Below are positions 44,548 to 54,309 of a stretch of 64,000 bases of DNA, one piece after another. A model generated the notes under the pieces. The model worked only from the letters and a program-made list of their open reading frames with translations, searched no databases and was not told the origin of the DNA. Location: contig CAMZHV010000007.1 of NCBI GenBank assembly GCA_947307015.1, forward strand, positions 1 to 64,000, in the 5' to 3' direction. The stretch's first letter is position 1. Every line of letters begins with the position of its first letter. The position numbers and the translations under genes were made by a program. The stretch is from an uncultured Prevotellaceae bacterium. Lineage in GTDB: Bacteria; Bacteroidota; Bacteroidia; Bacteroidales; Bacteroidaceae.

Positions 44548-46980
44548 TTATTTGCGACGCTTGGTCGTCTTGCCTTTCTTGGATGCCTTCTGGGCGGTGA
44601 GGTCGAGAACGCGGATATTGCGGAGCTTGAGACCTTCGCCGTGACCGCAGAAGCAGATGAGGCCGTCGGGGTTGAAGAGGCCGGGATGGCTCTGGTGGTC
44701 TACGGTGTAAGGGTTGGACTGACCCTGCTCGGGAGCCATATTGTGTCCCTGGCAGGCTTCGCGGATGTCGCCGTCGACGAGGACTTCGCCATTCAGCGTG
44801 ACGGTGATGTGGTCGCCCTCAGCGCGGATCTCCTCGTAGTTCCATTCGCCCAGCGGCTTGTGCTTGATGCGCTTAGCTGGTATGATGCCATACACGGAGC
44901 CGTGTACCTGATACTCGCGCAGACCTTGGTAGATGGGGTCGTCGTGGTCGAGGATCTGTATTTCCATGCCGTCGTAGGCGGCGTCGACACCTTCTTTGGT
45001 GCGTATGCCTACACCGTTGTTGATGCCTGGGCGCACGAAGCAGAATTCGAAGCGGAAGACGAAGTCGGAGTATTTCTTGGTGGTGTAGAGGTTGCCTTGG
45101 GCTCCGTAGTGTGCGCTGACGTGGATAGCTCCGTCAATGGGTACGTAGTCGGTCTTGTTGCCTTGCCACTTGTCGAGGTTCGTGCCGTCGAAGAGCAGCT
45201 CGAAACCTTCCTTCTCTTCCTCCGGGGAGAGCGTGGTGACCTTGGCGGTGACGGCGTTGGGGTCGTCAACGATCTTAGGCAGAATGGTGTTAACCTGATC
45301 AACGGCATAGCCGGCATCGGCGTTCTCAGTGTGGCTCTTGAAAATCTCCTGAGCCTTCAAGAGCATCGCACGGATGTGTTCACCGCGCTGGAATGCTTCG
45401 TTCTTCTCGATGAGGTTGGTGACGGCGTGTGCTGCTGCGAGGTCGTTGGATTTGACATCCATGTAGGAGGCAGCGAGGTTGAGGGCAGGCTCGTTGTTGA
45501 GCGTGCTGAGGGCAGCAAGATAGTTGTTGATGGTAGCGATGTTGGGGCGCATCTCTAAGGCTTGCTTGTAGACCATGAACTTCTCAAGGCTGGGCCAGTT
45601 GGCACTCTTGGTGAGCGTGAGGGCGCGGTTGAGGAAGCCGTCGCGGGCATTGACATTGGACAGGGCGAGGGAGAGCAGGGGCGCGACGACATCAGCGCTG
45701 TTGACCTTGAGGAGGGCGGCACGGGCTGCAGCGGCTTCAGCATCGGAAGAGGAGCTGACGTCGACGAGCTGTTGGATGTCATCTTTCGAGGCGCGCTGTG
45801 CAAGGAGGTTGTAGTAGTTCTCTGCGTAGGGTTTGAAGCGGTTGAGCAGGTCGTCGTACTTGTCCTCGGTGACGATGGCAGCGAGGCTCTTGGCAGCTGT
45901 GGCGTGAAGTTTGTCGTTGCCGACAAAGGCGGTCAGGGGCTCGTAGGCAGCGGTGATGTGGCGCTCGCCGGCGAGGCTGATGAGGTCGGCAGCTCCTGTC
46001 TGTGAAGGAGAGAAGACAAGGGCTTTGAGGGCAGCGAGGACACCTTCGGAGATGTCGCCGTTGAAGGTCTGTAGGGCGGCCTTTGCTGCTGAGGCGTGGG
46101 GGCCGTTGAGCTGGTCGATGAGGGCCGTCAGGGCTTCCTTGCCGCCAATCTTACCTGCGGCCTCGATGGCTGCGGTGGCAATCAGGTTGTTGCCAGAGGT
46201 GAGGGCGCCGAGGACGGTGGCGGTGTTATTGCTGCCGTGGGTGTTGCCGAACCAGCGGATGACGTCGGCCTTGGCATCGGTGGAGAGCTTGGGATAAGCC
46301 TTGGAGAGGGCGGCGGCGAAAGCAGCGGAGGTGCTGGAACCCTCAGCAGGCAGCTCAGCGGCAAGCTCGAGGGCTGTGTTGCGGAGCTGTGCATCGTCGC
46401 TCTTCTTGATGGTCTTCAGGAGAAGTGCGCTTTGCTTCTTGGCCGGCGTGGCAGCTACTTTGTCGCGGAACTCGGCGATGGCACGTGAGTTGGCGGCTAC
46501 GGTGGTGAGATTCTCCGTGGCGTGCTTGACCTCTACGCTTCCAGGCGTGAGCTTGTTGATCTGGTCGGTGAGGAAAACCTTGTTGTCCTCGTCGGTGCAT
46601 TTGGCGAGGGCTGCCTCAAGACCTTTCTTGACGGCTGCGCATTGTGCCTCGCGTCCTTTGACGGTGACGTAGCTGGTGAGGCCGTCGATGGCATATTGGA
46701 AGATGGTGTTCTTGCCGTCTTGACTCGGGCCGAGCATGGAGGCCAATGATTCAGCTCCCTCGGCGCCTGTTCCGGCTATCTCGCTCATCACTTGTTCGAG
46801 TGTTTCGAAGTTCTGTGCAGGCAGCTGTGCGAGGCCATCGGCAATGATGGTGGAGGTGACGCGGTTGCGGCTGTCCTGGGCGGTGGCTTCACTAATGGAC
46901 AATGGACAATGGACAATGGACAATGTGTTCAAACCGAACGTCGCGGCCCATAATATAATAAGGTATCTTAGGTGTTTCAT
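44548..46980 (-). CDS. Secreted HEAT-repeat protein with C-terminal DUF1080 (3-keto-disaccharide hydrolase) domain
   Basis: 810 residues. Residues ~50-560 are alanine-rich helical repeats of HEAT type; residues ~595-790 are DUF1080, a concanavalin-like fold (FELLFDGTNLDKWQGNK, MEIQILDHDDPIYQG). DUF1080 proteins include hydrolases or lyases of 3-keto-glycosides and often pair with Gfo/Idh/MocA oxidoreductases, as here (gene at 47040-48320, 59 bp upstream). The N-terminal signal region is interrupted by TTGTCCATT-type repeats (LSIVHCPLSIS). Ends in a basic tail (KASKKGKTTKRRK). Likely periplasmic glycoside processing; substrate unknown. Confidence 0.87.
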   Translation of the reverse strand: MKHLRYLIILWAATFGLNTLSIVHCPLSISEATAQDSRNRVTSTIIADGLAQLPAQNFETLEQVMSEIAGTGAEGAESLASMLGPSQDGKNTIFQYAIDGLTSYVTVKGREAQCAAVKKGLEAALAKCTDEDNKVFLTDQINKLTPGSVEVKHATENLTTVAANSRAIAEFRDKVAATPAKKQSALLLKTIKKSDDAQLRNTALELAAELPAEGSSTSAAFAAALSKAYPKLSTDAKADVIRWFGNTHGSNNTATVLGALTSGNNLIATAAIEAAGKIGGKEALTALIDQLNGPHASAAKAALQTFNGDISEGVLAALKALVFSPSQTGAADLISLAGERHITAAYEPLTAFVGNDKLHATAAKSLAAIVTEDKYDDLLNRFKPYAENYYNLLAQRASKDDIQQLVDVSSSSDAEAAAARAALLKVNSADVVAPLLSLALSNVNARDGFLNRALTLTKSANWPSLEKFMVYKQALEMRPNIATINNYLAALSTLNNEPALNLAASYMDVKSNDLAAAHAVTNLIEKNEAFQRGEHIRAMLLKAQEIFKSHTENADAGYAVDQVNTILPKIVDDPNAVTAKVTTLSPEEEKEGFELLFDGTNLDKWQGNKTDYVPIDGAIHVSAHYGAQGNLYTTKKYSDFVFRFEFCFVRPGINNGVGIRTKEGVDAAYDGMEIQILDHDDPIYQGLREYQVHGSVYGIIPAKRIKHKPLGEWNYEEIRAEGDHITVTLNGEVLVDGDIREACQGHNMAPEQGQSNPYTVDHQSHPGLFNPDGLICFCGHGEGLKLRNIRVLDLTAQKASKKGKTTKRRK
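46894..46925. repeat. Tandem 9-mer repeat in signal peptide of HEAT-DUF1080 gene
   Basis: Three and a half AATGGACAA units read on the minus strand as LSIVHCPLSI. The peptide is hydrophobic, so the repeat may extend the signal sequence without destroying it. Confidence 0.82.
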
Positions 46981-46982
46981 TG

Positions 46983-47036
46983 CTGTTATTGTTATAGAGG
47001 CTATAGAGATTATAGATGCTATAGGAGCTATAGATT
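46983..47036. repeat. CTATAG-rich imperfect tandem repeat between oxidoreductase and DUF1080 genes
   Basis: Five or so short units around CTATAGAG/CTATAGGA fill the 59-bp gap. Low-complexity spacer; no promoter was identified in it. Confidence 0.6.
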
Positions 47037-47039
47037 AAA

Positions 47040-48320
47040 CTAAATTTTCCATTCGCCGCGCATGGGTTGGTCGATGAGTGCGTTGGCAGCAGCGTCGCCA
47101 ATGAATGTCTGCGTGTTCGGGTCGAAGTTGAGTTCGCGCCGACCGAGGCGGAGACCGACGGCACCCATGTTGACGAGGGTGCAGCTGTGGTGACCGTTGT
47201 CCTCGTTGAGGGCAAACTTCTGGCGTGTGCGTACACACTCGAGGAAATCGGTGCGCTGCGGCTCGGGGTCGGGCAGTTCGTTGAGCTTGTTCCAGACATC
47301 GGGGATGGTACACTCGAAGCCCTTGTAGACCTTTCCCTTGGGGCCTTCGATATAGGCGAGCTTGCCCTGGCTCTCGTAGCCTTCGCCCTCAAGGACGATC
47401 TGGCAGCCGTCGGCGTAGGTGTAGGTGATCTTATGCCAGATGCCTACGGCGTCGTAGTGCTGCTGCGGTGCGTCGATTTCTACCTTGACGGGGAACTCCT
47501 TGTCCTTGCCGAGCATGTACTGCACGGGGTCGAGGTAGTGCTGACCCATGTCGGTGAGTCCGCCGCCGTCGTAATCCCAGTAGCCGCGGAAGGTTTGGTG
47601 TGTACGATGCACATTGTAGGGCTTGTAGGGTGCCGGGCCGAGCCACATATCGTAGTTGAGCTCTGCGGGTATGGGTTGCTTCTCCAGATAGTCCTTGCCC
47701 ACCCAGAAGAATTTCCATGCGAAGCCTGTGGCGCCGGAGACCGTGACCTTGAGCGGCCATCCGAGCAGTCCGCTGTCGATGAGCTTCTTCAACGGCTTCA
47801 CGGGGGTGCCGAGGCCATAGAAGGTGTCGGTGAAACGGAACCATGTGTTTAGTCGAAGGATGCGTCCGTAGCGCTCGACAGCAGCCTTCACGGCCTTGCC
47901 TTCGCCGATGGTGCGCGTCATGGGTTTCTCGAGCCAGATGTCCTTGCCGGCCTTGGCGGCTTCCACGGCCATGAGCCCGTGCCAGTGGGGTGGGGTAGCG
48001 ATGTGGATAATGTCGGCACCCGACTGGTGGATGAGTTCGCGCCAGTCGTCGAATGCCTTGACATCAATCTTCAACTGCGATTTGGCTGCATCGACAGCAC
48101 TTTGGAGATGTTTCTTGTCGACGTCGCAGACGGCCAACAAGCGATAAGCTTCGGATGTAGAGAAATGGCTGGAGGAACGTCCGATGCCGCCCACGCCGAT
48201 GACCGCTTTGGTGAGTTGGTCGCTCGGCGCGATGAAGCCTTTGCCGCCCAACACTTTTCTGGGTACGATGGAGAACAGCCCTGCTGCTCCCAACGTCTGT
48301 ATAAAATGTCTTCTATCCAT
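47040..48320 (-). CDS. Secreted Gfo/Idh/MocA-family oxidoreductase
   Basis: About 426 residues. The N-terminus MDRRHFIQTLGAAGLFS resembles a twin-arginine type export signal, followed by an NAD(P)-binding Rossmann fold (AVIGVGGIGRSS) and the EKP motif (DIWLEKPMTRT). Such enzymes oxidise sugars, often at C3, and pair with DUF1080 proteins to process glycosides through keto intermediates; the DUF1080 gene follows. ATG 48320 is chosen over 48365 because it opens the export signal. A -7 box is at 48363-48370. Confidence 0.9.
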   Translation of the reverse strand: MDRRHFIQTLGAAGLFSIVPRKVLGGKGFIAPSDQLTKAVIGVGGIGRSSSHFSTSEAYRLLAVCDVDKKHLQSAVDAAKSQLKIDVKAFDDWRELIHQSGADIIHIATPPHWHGLMAVEAAKAGKDIWLEKPMTRTIGEGKAVKAAVERYGRILRLNTWFRFTDTFYGLGTPVKPLKKLIDSGLLGWPLKVTVSGATGFAWKFFWVGKDYLEKQPIPAELNYDMWLGPAPYKPYNVHRTHQTFRGYWDYDGGGLTDMGQHYLDPVQYMLGKDKEFPVKVEIDAPQQHYDAVGIWHKITYTYADGCQIVLEGEGYESQGKLAYIEGPKGKVYKGFECTIPDVWNKLNELPDPEPQRTDFLECVRTRQKFALNEDNGHHSCTLVNMGAVGLRLGRRELNFDPNTQTFIGDAAANALIDQPMRGEWKI

Positions 48321-48362
48321 GGAATTGAGGTAAAAGTGATTGTTTTGATGTCGATTTTCGCC

Positions 48363-48370
48363 CAAAGTTA
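48363..48370 (-). promoter_or_regulatory. -7 box for oxidoreductase-DUF1080 operon
   Basis: TAACTTTG on the minus strand, 42 bp before the ATG at 48320. Confidence 0.5.
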
Positions 48371-48462
48371 CATGAATATTTAATAAGGTGAATCATTTAG
48401 GGGCCGTTTTTTAATCTCTTTCACATTTCAAACGACTGAAAGTCGGTTTTTAGGCTCGAATC

Positions 48463-48494
48463 TTTGGCCGATTGACAAGAAACAGCTACCTTTG
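48463..48494 (+). promoter_or_regulatory. Promoter of FAH-family gene and porUV
   Basis: TTTG (48463-48466), 20-bp spacer, TACCTTTG (48487-48494), 10 bp before the ATG at 48505. Confidence 0.7.
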
Positions 48495-48504
48495 CACGCG
48501 AATT

Positions 48505-49125
48505 ATGAAAATCTTCGCTGTAGGTATGAACTATGCGGAGCACAATAAAGAGCTCCATGGTTCGTTATATAAGACAGAAGAGCCCGTTATCTTCACGAAG
48601 GCGGACTCAGCATTGCTGACCAACGGACGCCCGTTCTTCATCCCTGATTTCACACAGCGGTGTGACTACGAGACAGAGCTGGTCGTGCGCATCTGCCGTC
48701 TGGGACGTTCAATCTCCCCGCGCTTTGCCCATCGCTACTACGACGCCATCACGGTGGGCATTGACTTCACGGCGCGTGACCTGCAGGAGAAGTTGGTCGC
48801 AAAGGGTCATCCCTGGGAGCTGTGCAAGGGCTTCGACGGCTCAGCGGTCATTGGACGTTTCATCGCCAAGGAAACTCTTGGGCGGGACATCCAAGACCTG
48901 CACTTCCACCTCAACATCAATGGTGCGACGGTGCAGCGCGGTCATACAGCGGACATGCTCCGCACGGTGGACGATTTGGTGAGCTATATCAGCCAGTTCT
49001 TCACCCTGAAAACAGGCGACCTCATCTACACAGGAACGCCTGCCGGCGTAGGGCCTGTTCACATCGACGACCATCTGGAAGGATGGCTCGAAGATGAGAA
49101 GGTGCTGGAGTTCAATGTGAAGTAA
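48505..49125 (+). CDS. Fumarylacetoacetate hydrolase family protein
   Basis: 206 residues of the FAH fold: KIFAVGMNYAEHNKELHG at the start, metal ligands around EPVIFTKADSA and YETELVVRI, and GDLIYTGTPAGVGPV near the C-terminus. Members hydrolyse or decarboxylate acylpyruvates or oxaloacetate; this one's substrate is not determinable. The ATG at 48505 fits the promoter; upstream codons of the frame lie in promoter DNA. First gene before porU-porV-ispF on the same strand. Confidence 0.9.
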   Translation: MKIFAVGMNYAEHNKELHGSLYKTEEPVIFTKADSALLTNGRPFFIPDFTQRCDYETELVVRICRLGRSISPRFAHRYYDAITVGIDFTARDLQEKLVAKGHPWELCKGFDGSAVIGRFIAKETLGRDIQDLHFHLNINGATVQRGHTADMLRTVDDLVSYISQFFTLKTGDLIYTGTPAGVGPVHIDDHLEGWLEDEKVLEFNVK

Positions 49126-49126
49126 G

Positions 49127-49272
49127 GACCCACCCCCAACCCCTCCCTGTGAGGGAGGGGAGAAAAGTTACTAAACAGTAAATGAATTTAATTCATATTA
49201 TCATAGAGGGTTATAAGCACATTACTCGCCTGCCACTCCCCTCCCTCACAGGGAGGGGGCGGGGGTGGGTCT
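49127..49272. repeat. Inverted palindrome pair across the FAH/porU junction
   Basis: Copy one 49127-49162 starts one base after the FAH stop codon; copy two, reversed, 49235-49272 lies in the porU signal-peptide region. Core CCCTCCCTGTGAGGGAGGG in both. The porU ATG at 49182 lies between them. Confidence 0.9.
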
Positions 49273-52200
49273 TCTGTTGTCTTTGCCTCCTATCCTTATG
49301 TACTCAGGCTCAGGACTTCATGCGTCTCGACTGGGATGAGCTGCGCATCGACAGCGTTTTGCCCGTCTATGACGAGGTAGTGCCGTTGGAGAGCGACTAC
49401 CGCAGCTGCGACTATCGCGTGAGCATCCTCTTCCCTGAATGGGCACCGCTGACAACAGCTGAGGCCGCTGTGGCTGAGCGCTTCCGCGAGCAGCTGAGCG
49501 ACAGCCTCTGTATAGATGCCTTCGTTGGTGTGGCGCGCGGTCAGGGACTCTTGGATGTCTCGTTTGTGCCCATTGTAGAGCGCGAGGGCAAGTACCTGAA
49601 GCTCATCAGCGGTAAGATGGAGATTATGCCTTTGGCTAAGGCCAGTTGGAAAGGCCAGAAGGTTCGGAATAACCAGATGGCACGCGACTATTCTGTTGAC
49701 TTCCTCGCTGGCCGATACGCTGCCCACAGCGTGCTCGCTGAAGGGCAGTGGATGAAAATCTCCGTCACCGATGATGGCATCTATTATCTGACCAACAGCC
49801 AGATACGCAAGATGGGCTTCGACCCGCAGCGCGTCCGTGTCTATGGCTACGGTGGTCATCGGCAGAACGAGGTCATGGATGCCGACAATGACTGGGATGA
49901 CCTCAACGAGGTGGCGCTGCTGCCTGTTACCGACGGCTACCTCTTCTATGCCAACGGCCTCGTACATTGGGAGGGTGGCCGCCACGTCGTCAATCACTAC
50001 GCCAACGCTGCCTATTACTTTGTCACGGAGGCCGAGAGCGCCGTCACGCCCATTGCCTCTGTTGATGCCGCACCTGCTACGAACGGTGAAGCAGCCGCAT
50101 CGCACATCGATGCCCACTATGTCTACGACCCGCAGGAATATTCCTGGTATCAGGGTGGGCGGCAGTTTTATGAAAACTATGACTATGCCACAGGCAACAG
50201 CCGCAGCTACACCTGCGCTGTCACGGCACAGAACAAGAGCGAGCGTCTGCCAGCACACCTTCCTGTTACAGCCTCCGACGCGACCTTGATTATCCGCTTC
50301 TCAGCCAGCGACGAAGCAGAAGGTACCACGCTGACGCCCTCCTTCAATGGCAAGGCCCTAACACCTTTTAACATCTCCTCCCTTTCCAACTACGATGCTG
50401 CCGTCGAGGTTACGAAGACGTACACGATCAGCAGCGACGACCTTCAGGAGACGAATGTGCTGCAGCTGTCGACAACCCTCGGCCATCACGCGCGCTTGAA
50501 CTATTTTGAGTTAACTTATGATGGCCTGTTGCGCTTGGATGAAGCCGTGAAGCAATGCCGTTTTGATAGTAAGAATGGCAAGCTCAGCGTCGAATATGCC
50601 GCCGGTCAGCAGCCGCAGCTCTGGCGCCTGGCTCGTCGTGGTCAGCCAGCCGTGGCGCTCACGGGAACTACGATAGAGAGCAATGGCAGTCGTTTCTACG
50701 TGGCCACGACGGATAACGACAACAAGGAATACAGCTACGTTGCTTTCGATGCTGCTGCCTACGCTTCTTATCCTCAGCCCACCATCGTGGGTGCCGTTGC
50801 TAATCAGGATCTCCACGCGCTGGACTCCCTCGATTATGTCATCCTGACGCCTGCCAGCGGTATCTTTGATGCTCAGGCAGAGCGCCTCGCCGCCATCCAT
50901 CGCGATGTGGACGGTATGCGCGTTGGTGTCTTCCGTGCCGACCAAGTTTATAATGAGTTCTCCAGCGGCACTCCCGATGCTACGGCCTACCGCCGTTTCA
51001 TGAAGATGCTTTACGATCGTGCCGACGGCGGCGACACAGCGCCTCGCTACCTGTTGCTCTTCGGCGACGGCGCGTGGGACAACCGTATGATTACCTCCTC
51101 GTGGCGCACCTATTCGCCCGACAACTTCCTGCTCTGCTACGAGAGTGAGAACTCGCTGAACGACATTCGCTCATACGTCATGGAAGAGTACTATGGCTTC
51201 CTCGACGACGGCGAGGGGAAGAACGTGCTGCGTGAGAAGACCGACCTCGGCGTAGGACGTTTCCCCGTGCGCACAGTTGCTGAGGCTCAGGCACTTGTAG
51301 ACAAGACCATTAGCTACATCAACTCAGAATATGCCGGTGCGTGGAAGAATGTCGTCGCTTTCTTGGGCGACGATGGCGATAATAACGACCACCTCATCAA
51401 GGCAGACCAAGTCGCAGAGAGCGTCATAGCCAAGCACCCTGAGATAGAAGTTCGAAAGGTGATGTGGGACGCCTATCCCCGCGTGAGTACCGCCTCGGGC
51501 TTCCGTTTCCCGCAGGCCAAGCAGGTCATCGACCAGCAGATGGAAGAGGGTGCTCTGATGATGAACTATACGGGTCATGCCGCTACCTACTGCCTCTCGC
51601 ATGAACAGGTTCTCCGTATCGAGGACATCGCGGCCTACACATCGCCGCGCGTGCCGCTGTGGGTTACTGCTGCCTGTGACGTGATGCCTTTCGACACACA
51701 GAAAGAGAACTTCGGCGAGACGGCTATCCTCAACACCAACGCAGCCGCCGTAGCTTTCTATGGCACGACGCGTACGGTATATGCCCAGAAGAACGTGATC
51801 CTTAACCGTGCCTTCTGCAGCGCTGTATTTGATGCCGATGAGGACGGACGACCCAACCGCCTTGGAGATGCCGTGCGTTACAGCAAGACATACGTGGCCA
51901 CTACCGAGGGTGCCGACCGCGAGAATAAAGTACATTATGTTCTGCTTGGCGATCCCGCCCTGCGATTAGGCAGCGTGCAGAACCGCGTCATCCTTGACAG
52001 CATCAACGGCATTCCCGTTGCCGACCTGCCCGACGACTATACGCTTCACGCCGGAGGTCGCGTGCGGCTAGCCGGACATCTCGTAGATGCAGAGGGACAG
52101 GGGCTCTCGCCCTTTGAGGGTACGCTCCACACGCGCCTCTACGACAGCATGAGCCAGATTGTTTGTCTCAATGCCGACAATGCCGACCAGCCTTTCACCT

Positions 52201-53072
52201 ATACCACTTATGACAAGATTCTCTTCAACGGCACCGACAGCGTACACGCAGGACGTTTTGCGCTGACCTGTCCGATACCTGTTGACATCAAATACAGCAA
52301 CGAGGCTGGTCGCCTGCTCTTCTACGCCATCTCTGCCGACCGTCGCACAGAAGCCAACGGCTATTGCCAGGACTTCCTGCTCGGCGGCACGGAGCCGGGG
52401 CTCAATGACACAGAAGGCCCCAAGATCGTGGCCTGGCTCAGCAGCGAGGATTTCGAGAATGGTGATGCCGTATGCTCTACACCCTATTTTGTGGCACGTT
52501 TAGAGGATGAGTCGGGCATCAACACCGCAGGCAACAGCCTCGGTCACGACCTCGAGCTGATTGTCGATGGCGACCCTGCGAGGACGTACAATCTCAATAG
52601 CTACTATACAGGCGATTTCGGAGACTACCGCTGTGGCGCTGTCGCATTCACCATTCCCGCACTCGAAGAGGGGCAGCACACATTGCTTTTCCGTGCCTGG
52701 GATACGCAGAACAACGAGAATCACGTGACGCTCGATTTTAGTGTCGATACTTCATTAAAGATGCACTTGCTGGATCTTACGACGAGTATCAATCCCGCTA
52801 AGACACAGACCTCGTTCCTGCTCACCTACGACCGTCCTGGCAGCCAGTGTCAGTTCACCCTTGAGGTGTTTGACTTTGTAGGACGCACGCTCTGGACGCA
52901 TACTGAGACGGGCAGCAATGCCAACGGTCTCTACACCGTGCCGTGGGATCTCACCACGGGCAGCGGCTTCCCCCTCGGCAGCGGCATCTACCTCTATCGA
53001 GCCCGTGTGCGCTGCGATTCCAGCGAAGAAGCTACCAAAGCGCGTAAACTCATTATCAACCGCAGACAATAA
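49182..53072 (+). CDS. porU: Type IX secretion system sortase PorU
   Basis: 1296 residues, C25-family peptidase. The catalytic His is in MNYTGHA (~residue 799) and Cys in TAACDVM (~832), with GDGAWDNR preceding. PorU removes the C-terminal sorting domain of T9SS cargo and attaches it to the cell surface. The C-terminal region (FDFVGRTLWTHTE...GSGIYLYRARV) is itself a T9SS-type tail. The N-terminus carries PLPSLTGRGRGWV, encoded by a palindrome, before the hydrophobic signal FCCLCLLSLCTQAQ. porV follows by 48 bp. Confidence 0.93.
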   Translation: MNLIHIIIEGYKHITRLPLPSLTGRGRGWVFCCLCLLSLCTQAQDFMRLDWDELRIDSVLPVYDEVVPLESDYRSCDYRVSILFPEWAPLTTAEAAVAERFREQLSDSLCIDAFVGVARGQGLLDVSFVPIVEREGKYLKLISGKMEIMPLAKASWKGQKVRNNQMARDYSVDFLAGRYAAHSVLAEGQWMKISVTDDGIYYLTNSQIRKMGFDPQRVRVYGYGGHRQNEVMDADNDWDDLNEVALLPVTDGYLFYANGLVHWEGGRHVVNHYANAAYYFVTEAESAVTPIASVDAAPATNGEAAASHIDAHYVYDPQEYSWYQGGRQFYENYDYATGNSRSYTCAVTAQNKSERLPAHLPVTASDATLIIRFSASDEAEGTTLTPSFNGKALTPFNISSLSNYDAAVEVTKTYTISSDDLQETNVLQLSTTLGHHARLNYFELTYDGLLRLDEAVKQCRFDSKNGKLSVEYAAGQQPQLWRLARRGQPAVALTGTTIESNGSRFYVATTDNDNKEYSYVAFDAAAYASYPQPTIVGAVANQDLHALDSLDYVILTPASGIFDAQAERLAAIHRDVDGMRVGVFRADQVYNEFSSGTPDATAYRRFMKMLYDRADGGDTAPRYLLLFGDGAWDNRMITSSWRTYSPDNFLLCYESENSLNDIRSYVMEEYYGFLDDGEGKNVLREKTDLGVGRFPVRTVAEAQALVDKTISYINSEYAGAWKNVVAFLGDDGDNNDHLIKADQVAESVIAKHPEIEVRKVMWDAYPRVSTASGFRFPQAKQVIDQQMEEGALMMNYTGHAATYCLSHEQVLRIEDIAAYTSPRVPLWVTAACDVMPFDTQKENFGETAILNTNAAAVAFYGTTRTVYAQKNVILNRAFCSAVFDADEDGRPNRLGDAVRYSKTYVATTEGADRENKVHYVLLGDPALRLGSVQNRVILDSINGIPVADLPDDYTLHAGGRVRLAGHLVDAEGQGLSPFEGTLHTRLYDSMSQIVCLNADNADQPFTYTTYDKILFNGTDSVHAGRFALTCPIPVDIKYSNEAGRLLFYAISADRRTEANGYCQDFLLGGTEPGLNDTEGPKIVAWLSSEDFENGDAVCSTPYFVARLEDESGINTAGNSLGHDLELIVDGDPARTYNLNSYYTGDFGDYRCGAVAFTIPALEEGQHTLLFRAWDTQNNENHVTLDFSVDTSLKMHLLDLTTSINPAKTQTSFLLTYDRPGSQCQFTLEVFDFVGRTLWTHTETGSNANGLYTVPWDLTTGSGFPLGSGIYLYRARVRCDSSEEATKARKLIINRRQ

Positions 53073-53120
53073 AACGGCCCCGATTCCGTTCTAATAATGT
53101 AAACACCATCATCACGAAGC

Positions 53121-54308
53121 ATGAAACGCAACAGACACATACTTCTCCTGCTCTTCTTGATCTCGGCCATCGGTGCCTCAGCACAGGACAAGCAGAATAT
53201 GTTTAACCCCGTGACGACCAGCGTCACATCGCTCTCCATCGCCCCCGATGCTCGTGGCGGCGGTATGGGTGATGTGGGTGCTGCCACTGAGGCCGACGTC
53301 AACTCGCAGTATTGGAATCCCGCCAAGTATCCCTTCTGCGTCGGACGTGCAGGTGTGGCCATCAGCTATACGCCGTGGCTCCGCAAGCTGGTCAACGACA
53401 TCAATCTGGCCAACGTTGCCGGCTTCTACCGCATCGGTGACTATAGCGCCATCAGTGCTTCGCTGCGCTACTTCTCGCTCGGTGAGGTCTCGCTCTATGA
53501 AGATTATGCCTCAGGTGCTACCGAAGGCATGACCATCAACCCCTATGAGTTTTCCGTCGATGCAGCCTATTCGCGTATGTTGTCGGACTACTTCTCCATG
53601 GGTGTCGGTATGCGCTTTATATTCTCTGACATCACCTATAATTACGAGGATGAGAGTTCGCCCGGTAAGGCTTTCGCCGCTGACATTGCCATGTACTACA
53701 ACAACTACGTCATGATGGCCAAACGCGAGTGTGGTATCGCTGTAGGTTTGAATATCAACAACATCGGTTCAAAGATTACTTATGGTGGTGATGATAACTC
53801 GGAGTTTATCCCAACGAACCTGCGTTTGGGCTTGAACTTCACCATACCCTTTGATGACTACAACCGCTTCTCCATCGCCGCAGATGCCAACAAGCTTCTT
53901 GTGCCGACCTATCCAAAACAGGGCAGCGACGAGTCGTCCAACGATTTCACCGACCGTGTGCAGCGCGAGTACTATGATGTCTCGCCTATTGCAGGTATTT
54001 TCAAGAGCTTCCACGATGCTCCCAACGGCTTCAAGGAAGAACTGCAGGAGATACAGTGGAGCATAGGTGCCGAGTACAGCTACAACGACCGCTTCTTCGT
54101 CCGTCTGGGCTACCATGACGAGCATGAGAACAAAGGTAACCGTAAGTATATCACTGCCGGTGCAGGCTTCCACATGAGCGTATTCTCCCTCGATGCCTCC
54201 TACGTCTTCTCTACTGCCCAGTCCAACCCCCTCGACCAAACCATGCGCTTCACCCTCGGTTTCGACCTCGATGGGATGAAGGATTTGTTTGGAAGGAAGA
54301 GGAGATAA
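53121..54308 (+). CDS. porV: Type IX secretion outer-membrane protein PorV
   Basis: 395 residues. Signal peptide MKRNRHILLLLFLISAIGASA, then a FadL-like beta barrel (SLSIAPDARGGGMGDVGAAT, later YWNPAKYPFC). PorV shuttles T9SS cargo from the translocon to PorU on the outer membrane. Directly after porU, as in other Bacteroidetes. The downstream palindrome begins 2 bp after its stop. Confidence 0.94.
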   Translation: MKRNRHILLLLFLISAIGASAQDKQNMFNPVTTSVTSLSIAPDARGGGMGDVGAATEADVNSQYWNPAKYPFCVGRAGVAISYTPWLRKLVNDINLANVAGFYRIGDYSAISASLRYFSLGEVSLYEDYASGATEGMTINPYEFSVDAAYSRMLSDYFSMGVGMRFIFSDITYNYEDESSPGKAFAADIAMYYNNYVMMAKRECGIAVGLNINNIGSKITYGGDDNSEFIPTNLRLGLNFTIPFDDYNRFSIAADANKLLVPTYPKQGSDESSNDFTDRVQREYYDVSPIAGIFKSFHDAPNGFKEELQEIQWSIGAEYSYNDRFFVRLGYHDEHENKGNRKYITAGAGFHMSVFSLDASYVFSTAQSNPLDQTMRFTLGFDLDGMKDLFGRKRR

Positions 54309-54309
54309 G

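Noticed and set aside
48432..48450. Terminator hairpin CGACT-GAA-AGTCG followed by TTTTT
   Set aside because: It lies between two divergent promoters, where no transcript would need to end; the 5-bp stem is weak.
49127..49162. Rho-independent terminator between FAH gene and porU
   Set aside because: The hairpin is strong, but no U tract follows and it belongs to the repeat family also found inside genes.
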